A stretch of 64,000 bases of DNA from Oleidesulfovibrio alaskensis DSM 16109 (GCF_000482745.1 NZ_AXWQ01000005.1:1-64000), one strand, 5' to 3'. Positions 51,783 to 61,502 are shown, counted from the stretch's first letter. Numbers and translations are program-made. The notes: generated by a model not told the origin, from the letters alone.

Positions 51783-53524
51783 GAATCCCTCTCAGCGTCA
51801 GCTTCATTGGTATCGTCAGCAACGTCATCGTCATGGTCGGGAAAAAACAACCCCACAGTGGTTCCGTGACCCGGAGCAGTATCGATTATCGCCTTGCCGC
51901 CATGGTCGCGCATGGTCTTGTGCACAAGGGCAAGCCCGAGCCCTGTTCCTTTTTTCTTGGTGGTGTAAAAAGGCTCAAACGCCTGTTCAGCCTGTTCTTT
52001 AGTCATTCCGTTGGCCGTGTCGCGCACAAAAAGCCAGACACCGTCTTTTGCCAGCCCCGATGCCACATCCACCTGTCGGGCACCACCGTCAGTTTCCTTC
52101 AGCGCGTCCAGGCTGTTCAGTACCAGATTGAGTACCGCCTGCTTCAGGGTATCCTCATCTGCCCAGACCTCTTCAGGCCCCAGACTGACAACCATATTGA
52201 CCTTGCGTTCGTCCAGATCAAAGCGGACCAGATCTTCCACCTCGGAAACAAGTGCACGCAGCCGGACAAGCCGCGGGGTAACGCGTCGCGGACGCGCAAG
52301 ATACAGAAGATCGGTGATGACCCTGTTCAGACGGTCAGCCTCGCGCACCATGGTCTGCGCGTAAACTTCTTCCGGATGTCTGTCCTTGAATTTTTTGGCA
52401 AAATACTGGGCAAACCCGCGCAGCGCGCTCAGCGGGTTGCGTATTTCATGTGCCACACCGGCAGCCAGCGTTCCCACTGCAGCCAGTTTTTCAGCATCGC
52501 TCAGGCTTTTTTCCAATGTACGTATCTGGGTTCTGTCACGGATAATCACAAGGCGCGAAGCATCGTCTGTTTCGCTGCTGCCGGGCATCCGTACACTCAG
52601 AATTTCAAGATGCGCTCCGCGGACACTGTCCTGACGCCACCCTGCCGTTTCCGTTTCCGGAGCCGCAAGGCAGCGCAGAATATCGTCGGGCAGATCATCC
52701 AGCAGTTTGCCTGCCAGTCCCTCTCCGCGCGCCTGCAATATGCCGTTTGCCGCCGGATTAGCCGCCAGAATGGTGCCGTTTTCACCAATGGTGACAAGCC
52801 CGTCGGGCAGATTATCCAGCAGCTTTACCTGAAAACGCTCGAGCTGACGTGCTTTGCCTGCCATTTCTCTGCGTTTGATAAGCCCCATGGCCAAAGCCCA
52901 TATCAGTACAGCGGCTCCCAGAATATAGGCAGCCTGAAAAAGAGCATTCTGCCGGAATTTCCGGTAGATGGCTTGATGCTTGGCCATATCCAGCCCCACC
53001 ACGAGAAACGCGGGTAGAGGCTCGCCGGTTTCCGCCCGCGCAATACTCATGCTGCCGGTGTTACCGGGAATAATCCTTTTGCCGTATACATAAGCGCTGG
53101 CCAGCCCGAAGCCGACTCTGCCATGCCACTCGCCGGTCTGTGCCAGAGTGCGCAACGCATCAGGAGGAAAAAGGATGGTTCCGGACTCTCCGCTGCTGCG
53201 CGATGTGAGCACGCGCCCGCCGTGCTTGTCGATAAGCCCGACAAACAGCACTTCTCCGCTCTGTTCCAGTTCACGGAAAAATTCTGCTGCTCCTGCGCCG
53301 AATGTTGCCCCGCCCTGCGCATCTGTCGTCATATTGCGCCGTAACGAACTGTCCACAGCCTGAAGCACAGAGCGCGACGCAAGAATGAGGTGCTGGGTTC
53401 CTGCCTCTTCCTGCTGCGAAAGCACCTGCCCGGTGGAAACAATAAGACTCAGTCCCACCGTTACCAAAGTAAGAACAGCGATGATGAGCGTGCTTCGTTC
53501 ACGTTTATAATCAGCTACTTCCAT
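51779..53524 (-). CDS. Sensor histidine kinase (ZraS/HydH type)
   Basis: The 581-residue membrane kinase starts at the ATG at 53524, after GGAAGG; upstream residues in the longer frame do not look like protein. Transmembrane helices are near residues 11-33 and 208-230, with a periplasmic sensor region between them. A PAS domain (about 245-340) precedes HisKA with His359 (GVAHEIRNPLSAL) and a HATPase domain (NLVLNSLDAL, DTANGMTKEQ, KGTGLGLALVHK). Its sequence arrangement matches ZraS, which responds to metal or envelope stress, but the signal here is unknown. Confidence 0.93.
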   Translation of the reverse strand: MEVADYKRERSTLIIAVLTLVTVGLSLIVSTGQVLSQQEEAGTQHLILASRSVLQAVDSSLRRNMTTDAQGGATFGAGAAEFFRELEQSGEVLFVGLIDKHGGRVLTSRSSGESGTILFPPDALRTLAQTGEWHGRVGFGLASAYVYGKRIIPGNTGSMSIARAETGEPLPAFLVVGLDMAKHQAIYRKFRQNALFQAAYILGAAVLIWALAMGLIKRREMAGKARQLERFQVKLLDNLPDGLVTIGENGTILAANPAANGILQARGEGLAGKLLDDLPDDILRCLAAPETETAGWRQDSVRGAHLEILSVRMPGSSETDDASRLVIIRDRTQIRTLEKSLSDAEKLAAVGTLAAGVAHEIRNPLSALRGFAQYFAKKFKDRHPEEVYAQTMVREADRLNRVITDLLYLARPRRVTPRLVRLRALVSEVEDLVRFDLDERKVNMVVSLGPEEVWADEDTLKQAVLNLVLNSLDALKETDGGARQVDVASGLAKDGVWLFVRDTANGMTKEQAEQAFEPFYTTKKKGTGLGLALVHKTMRDHGGKAIIDTAPGHGTTVGLFFPDHDDDVADDTNEADAERDS

Positions 53525-53560
53525 TATGCCTTCCTGCAATACGTGTCGAAGCACAGCACA

Positions 53561-53576
53561 TGAAAAACACGTGCCA
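53561..53576 (-). promoter_or_regulatory. Sigma-54-like promoter for the kinase-regulator operon
   Basis: Read on the minus strand, TGGCACGTGTTTTTCA matches TGGCACG-N4-TTGCA except that the -12 element is TTTC rather than TTGC. Spacing is exact. The predicted transcript start is about 25 bases before the kinase ATG at 53524. Confidence 0.5.
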
Positions 53577-53634
53577 AAACACCGCACATCATAATATACT
53601 GTTATTAAAAATTAAAAATGGCTCTCCGCACAGA

Positions 53635-53721
53635 TGCACAAAACATATGCGCAATATCCTGCACAAATATATGCACAACTAACCTGGGGGTGCAAACACA
53701 TTTTGCACACCTGAATGCATC
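53635..53721. repeat. TGCACA array upstream of the kinase-regulator operon
   Basis: Seven copies of TGCACA or near variants start at 53635, 53648, 53660, 53672, 53691, 53704 and 53716. Most intervals are 12-13 bases, with one of 19. The copies are TGCACA, TGCGCA, TGCACA, TGCACA, TGCAAA, TGCACA and TGCATC. The array is intergenic, ends at the stop of the AsmA gene, and lies about 85-170 bases upstream of the predicted sigma-54 transcript start, where enhancer sites for NtrC-type activators sit. Confidence 0.6.
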
Positions 53722-56700
53722 ACCGGTCAGGTGCAGCTTTTTCCAGTAGTTTATCTGCGGCTTTCAGCGGTACGGAAATAACCCCGCGTATGATGTTGAA
53801 AACACCTCCGCCAATGTTACCGATGGTCCGCGGCAGAATTTCAAGATGCTTCACGCGCACATTGGGGTCATACATGGAGCCGGTTAACTTTACGGGAAAG
53901 CTTGGAATTCCGACAAATGACACCACTGCGGTATAGTTAATCCTCTCACGGGGGAGGTTGACCTCTCCTTTACCTGTCATGGAAATCAGCTGGCCGGAAA
54001 GTGAGAAGTCATCATTGCGGAGCACTCCGTCGTCCAGCAGGCCGGTAGCAGATGCCCGAGAAAAGGAATACTGCGCAGGGGCAGCTCCCCCGTCTTCCTG
54101 CCGGCGCAGCCGGTATGCCCCGTCGCGGACAACAAATCCCCATTTTCCGTCGAGAGACGCCGGAATATCAGCGGAAGAGTCAATCATCCCTTCGGCATCA
54201 AAGGAAATATCCGCCACTCCGGTAACAAAAGAATCACCGGCAAAACGGGTAGTCAGTTTTCCGAAGTCTACTTTTTCGAACGAAAACGCAATCTTGGACT
54301 GCAGCGCACCGTTATCTTTTATATCCCCGCGGAACATTCCGCTAACCGTGCCGTCGTACAGTGTGGCCCGCAGAGGCTCCATGGCTACCCTGCCGCCTCC
54401 GGCGCTCAGCCCTGCCTGCACATCGGAGTACGTCATATTCCGGTATACAAGGTGGTCCAGTGCGACACTGCCCTGCAGCGTCACATCGCGCAGGAATGAA
54501 AAATCCAGCGGCTCATCCTTTTCCTCTCCGCCTTTATCCGGCAGATATCTGTCCAGATCAAAGCTGTCCGCCCGCACATCCACTTTGAAAACGTCTCTGC
54601 CAGCAGACACTGCCAGCGCACCGGAAAACACTGTCCGGTCGAGCACCCCTTTGTCCAAACGCAACTCGAGCTGTTCGGGGCGATACACGAAACTGCCGCC
54701 AACCGCGGCTCTGCTGAACACCCGCGGATCCGAAGGACGATAGGCATCCGGCCCCCACAGTGCGGCAACAAGGCGTGAAGGCGAAAGTCCATCTGCAGAA
54801 AACACCCCGGTCCACGGGCTGCTGCTATAGATATCGTCACATGCAACGTCAAAAAACAGTTTCTCACCCCACACTTCCGCGCGTCCCTTGCGGAATGTCA
54901 GGGTACCGGTTTCAAAATCAGCGCCAAGCGTGCCGGACACAAACATTTCAAGGGGGCTGTCACCGCGGGGCAGACGGACCGTGTCTTTTTGCCGGACAGA
55001 TACGCGGGCTCCGGCAATCTGGCGCGGAAGCAATGTATCCGGTTCCAGCAGCACGGGGCCGTCAAGCTCGAAAGCGGACGAAACGCCGGCACTTGCAACT
55101 CTGGTACCTTTCAGCCGCCATGCATAAGGCATAAGCCCCCTCTGTGCATCAGGGTCCGCGCTTTCACCTTGCATATTCAAGGTAAAATCAACCGACCGGA
55201 AGGCGGAAGGTTCCATTGCAAAACGGCCATCGGCCTCACGCCGGGTGCGTACGGCAAAAAAGCCACTGGCAAGCGACACATCCAGCCTGCCGGACAGATC
55301 GGCCAGAAGCCCCTGAATGGTCGAGGCGTCCGCCGTCACATCCGCTTTGGCCGCAAGCACTCCCCCTGCGGCAGGAAAACCCGCCAGCAGTCTGGCCGGT
55401 GTGGCGATATCCACGCCGTTCACATCCAGCTTCAACCCGAAATCATCCCGGATATCAAGCACGGCATGCACTCTGCCATTGTAGAAAGAGTTCACGGTGT
55501 AAGAGGTGTAGGTGCCTTTTTCAGACGGCCAGCAGCGGAAAGAAAGTCCCTGCCCGCTGAAATTCCACACGCTGAAGCTTTCCGCGGCAATACGGATATC
55601 GTAGCCCACAGATACCCCGCCGGCATCATCAGGTCCGAAGACCAGCACCGGCGGCAGACTGACATCCGCCACCGGCAGCGTGGCGGGCGGGACCGGCGCA
55701 AGCTCGGGAAAAACAGCATTCACATCCAGATGTTCGGCTGCCACATCTATATAAATGACCGGAGCGGAAAAGTCGGAGACGGCCCCTTTGCCGCGCAGGA
55801 CCATGCCCAGCACCTCGGCCCGCAGGTCGGAAACTTCCAGCCCCTCACGGTCGAGGCTGAACAGCAGTGAGCCTTTCAGGTCATCAAGCGCATGCTGCAG
55901 ACTGTCCGGCAACTGCTGCCCGAACTCGAACCAGAACGGCAGGCTCAGATGCTCCACATCGGCTCGGCCGGACACCACGGGCGTTCCGGACAGTGCACCG
56001 GCAACGGATATGTCGCCGCTTACCACGGCGGCATCCAGTGCCGCTCTGGTTACAGAAACCGCAAACTCGCCGCTGGCATTGTCGTAGCTCACAGCGGCAT
56101 CCAGCGCAGTATCAAGCCGCCTGCCCATGATGGTGACAACCCCTCTGGCAGCAACATCAGAAACAAACCCCGCTGGGGAACCTCCGGAATCGAGCCCCAG
56201 TTCTCCCTTAAGGGCAATATGCTGCACGGCTGCAGCCTCCGTGAGCTCTACATCCGCCTCCAGAGTAAAAAACCGCCGGTCACCTCCGTCGAAAGCTGCG
56301 TCAAGGTTTGCGGCAGCCAGCGATACACCGCGCAGCCCGTCTGTAAAAAACAACTGGCCCTGTGCAATGTACACCCCGTCATACCGGGCATTTTCGAGCC
56401 GCAGAGGTATGGAGCCCCAGACACCTGAAGAAACCTGCCGCTGCCTGCCCGCGCCCATGAAGGCGGAGATGACCTGCCAGTTTGAACGTCCGTCTGCCTG
56501 ACGCACCAGCCGGATGACAGGACGGTCTATGGCGGCCTGCCCCAGCTCTATGACGCCTTCGCCTATGCGCGAAAGAGAAAAATCCAGACGTACGGTTGCC
56601 GCGGTGAGCAACGGGGCATCACCGGAAAAGCCCTGAGGCTGCTCCAGCACCACATCGTGTACCGATATCCCCGGACGCGGAAAGACACCCACATCAACCG

Positions 56701-56857
56701 CACCGTTAATGCGGCAGACAACGCCCAGCTCACGCGAAACCATATCTTCCAGAGATCTGCCCAGCGCTTCGCTGTCCACCAAAACACTGAGACCGGCAAT
56801 GCAGAGGAACAGCACCGCAGCCAGTCCCCCCGCTATATAATATAAAGTACGCAACAC
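53720..56857 (-). CDS. AsmA-family envelope protein
   Basis: A protein of about 1045 residues. A transmembrane helix near the N-terminus (TLYYIAGGLAAVLFLCIAGL) anchors a very long periplasmic part. The start of the mature region (LGVVCRINGAVDVGVFPRPGISV, about residues 40-60) is the AsmA signature, and the C-terminal part (GVADISFDAEG, SATGLLDDGVLRNDDFSLSG, GKGEVNLPRERINYTAVVSF) is the conserved AsmA-C domain. Such proteins take part in lipid transport or outer-membrane assembly. I placed the start at the GTG at 56857 (GGAG eight bases before); a longer frame to 57007 overlaps a promoter-like region. It would be transcribed away from the dehydrogenase gene. Confidence 0.85.
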   Translation of the reverse strand: MLRTLYYIAGGLAAVLFLCIAGLSVLVDSEALGRSLEDMVSRELGVVCRINGAVDVGVFPRPGISVHDVVLEQPQGFSGDAPLLTAATVRLDFSLSRIGEGVIELGQAAIDRPVIRLVRQADGRSNWQVISAFMGAGRQRQVSSGVWGSIPLRLENARYDGVYIAQGQLFFTDGLRGVSLAAANLDAAFDGGDRRFFTLEADVELTEAAAVQHIALKGELGLDSGGSPAGFVSDVAARGVVTIMGRRLDTALDAAVSYDNASGEFAVSVTRAALDAAVVSGDISVAGALSGTPVVSGRADVEHLSLPFWFEFGQQLPDSLQHALDDLKGSLLFSLDREGLEVSDLRAEVLGMVLRGKGAVSDFSAPVIYIDVAAEHLDVNAVFPELAPVPPATLPVADVSLPPVLVFGPDDAGGVSVGYDIRIAAESFSVWNFSGQGLSFRCWPSEKGTYTSYTVNSFYNGRVHAVLDIRDDFGLKLDVNGVDIATPARLLAGFPAAGGVLAAKADVTADASTIQGLLADLSGRLDVSLASGFFAVRTRREADGRFAMEPSAFRSVDFTLNMQGESADPDAQRGLMPYAWRLKGTRVASAGVSSAFELDGPVLLEPDTLLPRQIAGARVSVRQKDTVRLPRGDSPLEMFVSGTLGADFETGTLTFRKGRAEVWGEKLFFDVACDDIYSSSPWTGVFSADGLSPSRLVAALWGPDAYRPSDPRVFSRAAVGGSFVYRPEQLELRLDKGVLDRTVFSGALAVSAGRDVFKVDVRADSFDLDRYLPDKGGEEKDEPLDFSFLRDVTLQGSVALDHLVYRNMTYSDVQAGLSAGGGRVAMEPLRATLYDGTVSGMFRGDIKDNGALQSKIAFSFEKVDFGKLTTRFAGDSFVTGVADISFDAEGMIDSSADIPASLDGKWGFVVRDGAYRLRRQEDGGAAPAQYSFSRASATGLLDDGVLRNDDFSLSGQLISMTGKGEVNLPRERINYTAVVSFVGIPSFPVKLTGSMYDPNVRVKHLEILPRTIGNIGGGVFNIIRGVISVPLKAADKLLEKAAPDR

Positions 56858-56899
56858 GTTGAAAGCTCCGTCGGAAAACCCTGTATTCGTCAAAGCAAA

Positions 56900-56929
56900 A
56901 AGATAAGACATGCCAGAACAAAATGCCAA
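56900..56929 (-). promoter_or_regulatory. Promoter candidate for the AsmA gene
   Basis: Minus strand TTGGCA (56924-56929) and TATCTT (56900-56905), 18 bases apart, about 36 bases upstream of the GTG at 56857. Its position within the longer open frame supports the shorter start. Confidence 0.4.
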
Positions 56930-57026
56930 CTCTTTCAAATTGACACCGCAGGCGGAATAAGGTCCCATCCTGCTTTCCGGTATCATCGCCAAGGCATTCA
57001 GTACCACTACCTACAAGGAGAAAGCC

Positions 57027-57995
57027 ATGCGCATCACTGTGCTTGACGGATACACCCTGAACCCGGGGGACCTTTCCTGGGCAGAAATCGAAAAACTGGG
57101 AGAAGTTACTGTTCATGACAGAACGCATGGACAGGATATTGTGAAACGGGGCGGGCAGGCGCAGATACTTTTGACCAACAAAGTCCGTCTGACCGCCGAA
57201 ACGCTGGCGATGCTGCCGCAGCTCCGGTTCATATCGGTTCTTGCCACCGGATATGACGTGGTGGACATAGCCGCAGCCGCAGCCAGAGGCATACCGGTAT
57301 CAAATGCGCCGGGATACGGGGTGGAAGCCGTCGCCCAGCATACCATGGCACTGTTGCTTGAATTATGCAGAAAAACAGCGCGCCACGATACGCTTGTCAA
57401 GCAGGGAGCATGGTCTCAGGCCCCTGACTGGTGCTTCTGGGAAGGAACGCAGCAGCAGCTTACCGGAAAAACCATGGGGATTGTCGGGTTCGGCAATTCA
57501 GGACGTAGGGTTGCGGTACTGGCCGACGCTTTCGGCATGGATGTCATAGCCTATGCTCCGCGCCCCAAGGAAGCTCCGGCACTCAGAAATTTCAGATTTG
57601 CCCCGCTGGAAGAACTGACGGCACAGGCGGACGTCATCAGCCTGCACTGCCCGCTCACCGCCGACAACCGTCATCTGATAAACGCGCAGCGCATAGCGTC
57701 GATGAAAGACGGCGCGCTGCTGCTGAACACGGCACGGGGACCGCTGGTGGACGAAACGGCTCTGGCACAGGCACTGGTGTCTGGTAAACTGGGCGGAGCC
57801 GGTCTGGATGTGCTGGAGACGGAACCTCCGCTTCCGGACAATCCGCTTTTCCGTGCCCCCAATTGCCTTATCACCCCTCATATTGCATGGGCTACACAGA
57901 CTGCCCGGCAATCACTGATGAGCATAACAGCCCGCAACATCGAGATGTTCAAACACGGCACACCGCAAAATGTGGTCAACGCGCACATGCTGTGA
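57027..57995 (+). CDS. D-2-hydroxyacid dehydrogenase (hydroxypyruvate/glycerate type)
   Basis: A 322-residue NAD-dependent dehydrogenase. The nucleotide-binding motif is MGIVGFGNSGRRVAVLADAF (residues about 150-170); substrate-binding and catalytic residues are in NTARGPLVDE with the Arg, the Glu in ETEPP and the His in ITPHIAW. The family reduces hydroxypyruvate or glyoxylate or related keto acids; which one is not decided from sequence. It has the ribosome site AAGGAG and faces away from the AsmA gene. Confidence 0.9.
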   Translation: MRITVLDGYTLNPGDLSWAEIEKLGEVTVHDRTHGQDIVKRGGQAQILLTNKVRLTAETLAMLPQLRFISVLATGYDVVDIAAAAARGIPVSNAPGYGVEAVAQHTMALLLELCRKTARHDTLVKQGAWSQAPDWCFWEGTQQQLTGKTMGIVGFGNSGRRVAVLADAFGMDVIAYAPRPKEAPALRNFRFAPLEELTAQADVISLHCPLTADNRHLINAQRIASMKDGALLLNTARGPLVDETALAQALVSGKLGGAGLDVLETEPPLPDNPLFRAPNCLITPHIAWATQTARQSLMSITARNIEMFKHGTPQNVVNAHML

Positions 57996-58004
57996 TCAGA
58001 AAGA

Positions 58005-58032
58005 AAGGCGGGGTGCCGCAGCACCCCGCCTT
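58005..58032. terminator. Bidirectional terminator between the dehydrogenase gene and thiC
   Basis: Perfect 12-bp stem AAGGCGGGGTGC / GCACCCCGCCTT with loop cgca. The T run is short on the plus strand. Confidence 0.8.
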
Positions 58033-58057
58033 CTACTGTCGTTACGGTTTGAAAGGG

Positions 58058-59347
58058 CTAAATTTTGCCCATGGGGTCTTCGCGCAGCATTTTCACCGCG
58101 CAGAACTTACCGCACATGGCGCACTCTTCCTCGTCTTTATGCTCGCCACGACGCTCATCGATTTTAGGCGCATCCAGAGCGTATTTTTTCATGGCATCCC
58201 AGTCGAGGTCCTTACGCGCGCGGGAAATACCCTCTTCGCGTTCCAGCGCGGCAGCCCTGCCAAGAGCAACTTCACCAGCCTGTGCGGCGATGCGTGAAGC
58301 CACAACGCCCGCATGGACATCATCCATGGTGGGCAAAGTCAGATGCTCGGCGGGAGTAAGATAGCAGAGGAAGTCAACGCCAGCCTCCACAGCAATGGCT
58401 CCGCCGATGGCACCCGCAATATGGTCGTAGCCGGGGCAGGAATCAATGGTCAGCGGCCCCAACACATACAACGGGGCATTGTTAGTCATCCGCTTGATAG
58501 TCTGAATCTGGCTGCGTACCTGATTGAACGGCACATGGCCGGGACCTTCAATCATGCACTGCGCACCGGCGGCAAGAGCTCTTTTGGCCAGCTGCCCCAG
58601 CACCATGACTTCCTCGTACTGGGCCGCGTCCCCCGCATCATGACCGGCGCCGGGGCGCAGACCGTCACCCAGAGAAAACGTCACGTTATGTCTGCGGCAG
58701 ATGTCGATCAGACGGTCAAATCCGGTAAGCAGAGGGTTTTCTTTGTTGTTACGCAGCATCCAGCGCGCAAGAATGGAACCGCCCCGCGAAACTATACCCA
58801 GCAGACGGCTGCCGTCGGTAGCCAGTTCGGCTCCGCGACGGGTAAGCCCGCAGTGCACTGTAATAAAATCGACACCCTGCCCGGCCTGCTTTTCGATTTC
58901 TTCGAAAAGCTCTTCAGGATCCATTTCAGCAGGATCGCGATCTGCATCAAGATACCGCTGAGCCACGGAATACATAGGTACCGTGCCCAGAGGCAATCTG
59001 GTCTGCGAAAGCATTTCGCGTCTGATGGCGTCCAGATCTCCCGCAATGGAAAGATCCATGACGGTATCCGCGCCGGCCTGTTCGGCCACCTGCAGCTTGC
59101 GCATTTCGCAGGCCACACTGTTTTTCAGAGGAGACGTGCCGATGTTGGCGTTCACCTTTACACCGGCAGGCTGGCCGACCAGCGTAGGCAGTACATTGCC
59201 GTGTGAAGGGTTACCGAGCAGCACCATAGTGCCGTTTTCTATACCGGCACGGATTGTCTCTGCGGAAATATGTTCTTTTTCCGCGAGCATGGAAATGTGC
59301 TGGTCGAGAAGGCTCCGGAGAGCGGTGTTTGCTTCAAGAATGGACAT
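58058..59347 (-). CDS. thiC: Phosphomethylpyrimidine synthase ThiC
   Basis: The 429-residue radical SAM enzyme converts aminoimidazole ribotide to the pyrimidine part of thiamin. VKVNANIGTSPLKN near residue 65, GGSILARWML, and EGPGHVPFNQ are conserved; the C-terminal cluster motif is CAMCGKFC in EECAMCGKFCAVKM. The start ATG at 59347 follows GGGAGAT. No thiamin pyrophosphate riboswitch was found in the 160 bases upstream, where such an element would often be. Confidence 0.95.
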   Translation of the reverse strand: MSILEANTALRSLLDQHISMLAEKEHISAETIRAGIENGTMVLLGNPSHGNVLPTLVGQPAGVKVNANIGTSPLKNSVACEMRKLQVAEQAGADTVMDLSIAGDLDAIRREMLSQTRLPLGTVPMYSVAQRYLDADRDPAEMDPEELFEEIEKQAGQGVDFITVHCGLTRRGAELATDGSRLLGIVSRGGSILARWMLRNNKENPLLTGFDRLIDICRRHNVTFSLGDGLRPGAGHDAGDAAQYEEVMVLGQLAKRALAAGAQCMIEGPGHVPFNQVRSQIQTIKRMTNNAPLYVLGPLTIDSCPGYDHIAGAIGGAIAVEAGVDFLCYLTPAEHLTLPTMDDVHAGVVASRIAAQAGEVALGRAAALEREEGISRARKDLDWDAMKKYALDAPKIDERRGEHKDEEECAMCGKFCAVKMLREDPMGKI

Positions 59348-59507
59348 AAAATTATCTCCCAGGCTTGGTAAGCACTGCGGGAGGGGCCAGGGAACACACA
59401 CAACGTCCGGAACATAGCTTTGCACCGCCGCGTTGGCAACAGAAAAACAGCATGCGGCAGTACGCACAGGTATTGCGCGCGCCGTCAGTAATGGCTAAAC
59501 AAAGGGC

Positions 59508-60509
59508 ATGTTGACCATCTTCTGGCTGGGAAGCCCTTTTTTTGCGCCATCACTCAGCGCACTGGGATGCAATGTTATCCGGCATGACTTCAAAGGGCCG
59601 GAAACTTTCGGCTGGAACGATATTGTGCGGCTTGCGGGCTGTGTGCCCGACATGGTTGTTGTGGCAGACAAAAGCAGGCCCCCCTTTGTCAGAGGCATTG
59701 AGACATTTCCCTGCCTGACTGCTTTTTTATGTATCGATTCGCACATTCACAGCTGGTACCCGCGTTATGCACAGGCATTTGATATCTGCATGGTAAGCCT
59801 GCGAGACCACCTGCCATGGTTCCGCAACATGCGGCTGGCCGATGATTCTGTGTGGTGGATGCCCGCATTTGCCAAAGACCAAGACCTGCCCCGCACCATG
59901 ACCGCGGCGTGGGATCTTTTGTTTGTGGGCACCGTGAACGCCCAGACAACTCCGCGGCGTAAAATTTTTCTGGAAAAACTGCGTGAAGAAATACCCGGCA
60001 GGCTGCATGTAACCACGGGCAGCTATCGGGACCTGTACCCGCAGGGCAAAGTAATACTGAACTACTGCGAGCACGGAGATCTGAACTTTCGGGTATTCGA
60101 AGCGCTGGGTTGCGGCTGCTGCCTGCTTACTCCGGCAGTGGAAAACGGACAGCAGGAACTTTTTCGCGACGGAGTGCACCTGCGGACCTATCCGCCCGAC
60201 GATGCATATGCGGCCGCCCGGGCAGCACTTGATCTGCTGGCTGCAGATCCGCTGCGCAGAACACTTGCAGAAAACGGTCTGGCCGCAATTGATACGGGAC
60301 ACCGGTCACGCCACAGAGCACAGAATTTTCTGGAAAAAATTGACAAAATGGATGTGCAGAAAACCATAGACCGGAGGCTGCAGCAGGCTCCGGCAATTCA
60401 TGACCGTTACCTGCGCCTGCTGTACCTGCTGCACGCCGAAACGTCTTCAGGCCCGTATCTGCGGGAAACATATCTGAAAGAAGCCTGCCGCTACCCCCGC
60501 GGAACGTAA
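59508..60509 (+). CDS. CgeB-like glycosyltransferase
   Basis: A 333-residue protein of the same general type as the gene at 14673 but shorter. Conserved parts are LCIDSHIHSWYPRYAQAFD, LLFVGTVNAQTTPRRKIF, and KVILNYCEHGDLNFRVFEALGCGCC followed by LLTP, resembling the CgeB/DUF3880 family. The C-terminal 90 residues are helical. It lacks the N-terminal region present in the flagellar copy. The acceptor is unknown. It lies between thiC and two membrane coiled-coil genes that face it. Confidence 0.7.
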   Translation: MLTIFWLGSPFFAPSLSALGCNVIRHDFKGPETFGWNDIVRLAGCVPDMVVVADKSRPPFVRGIETFPCLTAFLCIDSHIHSWYPRYAQAFDICMVSLRDHLPWFRNMRLADDSVWWMPAFAKDQDLPRTMTAAWDLLFVGTVNAQTTPRRKIFLEKLREEIPGRLHVTTGSYRDLYPQGKVILNYCEHGDLNFRVFEALGCGCCLLTPAVENGQQELFRDGVHLRTYPPDDAYAAARAALDLLAADPLRRTLAENGLAAIDTGHRSRHRAQNFLEKIDKMDVQKTIDRRLQQAPAIHDRYLRLLYLLHAETSSGPYLRETYLKEACRYPRGT

Positions 60510-60537
60510 CCGCAAGCCGGAAGTCCGGCCTGCTCTG

Positions 60538-61008
60538 TCAGTATTTTTCCGCTCCGGAGCTGCCGTCCGACAGTCTGCCGAACGCTTCCTTCATACTCTG
60601 CAGCTTTTCCCGGCTCAGCATATCCAGAACAATAAGCAGCTCTTCAGCACTCATGGGGCTGCCGGTCTGCACTTTGTACCGTTCTACCTTTTTCAGCTGA
60701 TCCGATGTAATTCCCCCGCGGTGTACCAGATAGTCAAGAAAACGCATTCCGGCTTTTTGTTCTTCAGGAGCGTCAAGATGCTCCGTGGCCTGCAGCGCCG
60801 CCATTTTTATCTGGCTGTCCAGCGCGTCCAGCGAGTCATTAAGACGCCCTTCCTCGTCTGACAGGCGGGAAAGCTGCAGATTCAGCTGGGCGTTCTGACG
60901 TTCCAGCTTGTTGATGATCTGCTGAAAAGACTGCGTCCGCCGCCGGAAAAGCATAAAAATGACTGCCACTGCGGAAAGAGAAGCCAGCAGCACAAATAAA
61001 GGATCCAT
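60538..61008 (-). CDS. Membrane-anchored coiled-coil protein
   Basis: A 156-residue protein with an N-terminal membrane helix (LFVLLASLSAVAVIFMLF, residues 4-21), a coiled coil (about 27-75; QQIINKLERQNAQLNLQLSR) and a helical C-terminal domain (LDYLVHRGGITSDQL and LSREKLQSMKEAF). I do not recognise the family. It is 13 bases downstream of another small membrane coiled-coil gene in the same orientation, so the two probably act together. Confidence 0.7.
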   Translation of the reverse strand: MDPLFVLLASLSAVAVIFMLFRRRTQSFQQIINKLERQNAQLNLQLSRLSDEEGRLNDSLDALDSQIKMAALQATEHLDAPEEQKAGMRFLDYLVHRGGITSDQLKKVERYKVQTGSPMSAEELLIVLDMLSREKLQSMKEAFGRLSDGSSGAEKY

Positions 61009-61021
61009 CCGCCGCTCCGGG

Positions 61022-61351
61022 CTAATCGTGCAGAATGAATTCGGTTATGTTATCGTCATGTTCCCCGCGTTCGGGCTGGGCAGCGGGTCTTGCCGCATCC
61101 AGACTGGTGCCGTTTCTGCGTGGTGCACGGGTATCCGCCTGTGTTACCCCGGTCTGTCTGCGCATGACGGTTGTCAGCACGTCCAGCCTGTCCTCGATGG
61201 CACGCAGCTGCTCCAGCATGGCGGAACGCTCGGAACGCAGGCTGCGGGACAGGTCGTCAATACCGCGCAGCATAAAGAAAAACATTACCATAAGGCCTAT
61301 GAAGCACAGCAGCATGAACACCATGAACGGTGTGAGCAGTTCTTCGAACAT
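61022..61351 (-). CDS. Small membrane coiled-coil protein
   Basis: This 109-residue product has an N-terminal membrane helix (FMVFMLLCFIGLMVMFFFML), a coiled coil (SLRSERSAMLEQLRAIEDRLDV) and a polar C-terminal tail. The ATG at 61351 has GGGAG 12 bases upstream; the longer frame begins with residues unlike a signal. No family recognised. It is divergent from the radical SAM gene at 61503. Confidence 0.65.
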   Translation of the reverse strand: MFEELLTPFMVFMLLCFIGLMVMFFFMLRGIDDLSRSLRSERSAMLEQLRAIEDRLDVLTTVMRRQTGVTQADTRAPRRNGTSLDAARPAAQPERGEHDDNITEFILHD

Positions 61352-61502
61352 GAGAAAATATGACTCCCTGATTGCGGAAGCGTATAGAAGGCAGTGCGCA
61401 GTACAGAACAATTTCCCTTGCCCGCTGCTTTCGCATTCCGTATGAATTCCCGTTTAGCACAAAAGGCGCTGCCGCCACAATAGCCGCTCCGGAGGATATG
61501 CC

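Noticed and set aside
59348..59507. A thiamin pyrophosphate riboswitch in front of thiC
   Set aside because: The minus-strand leader was checked for the CTGAGA and ACCTGATC-type elements and neither was found.
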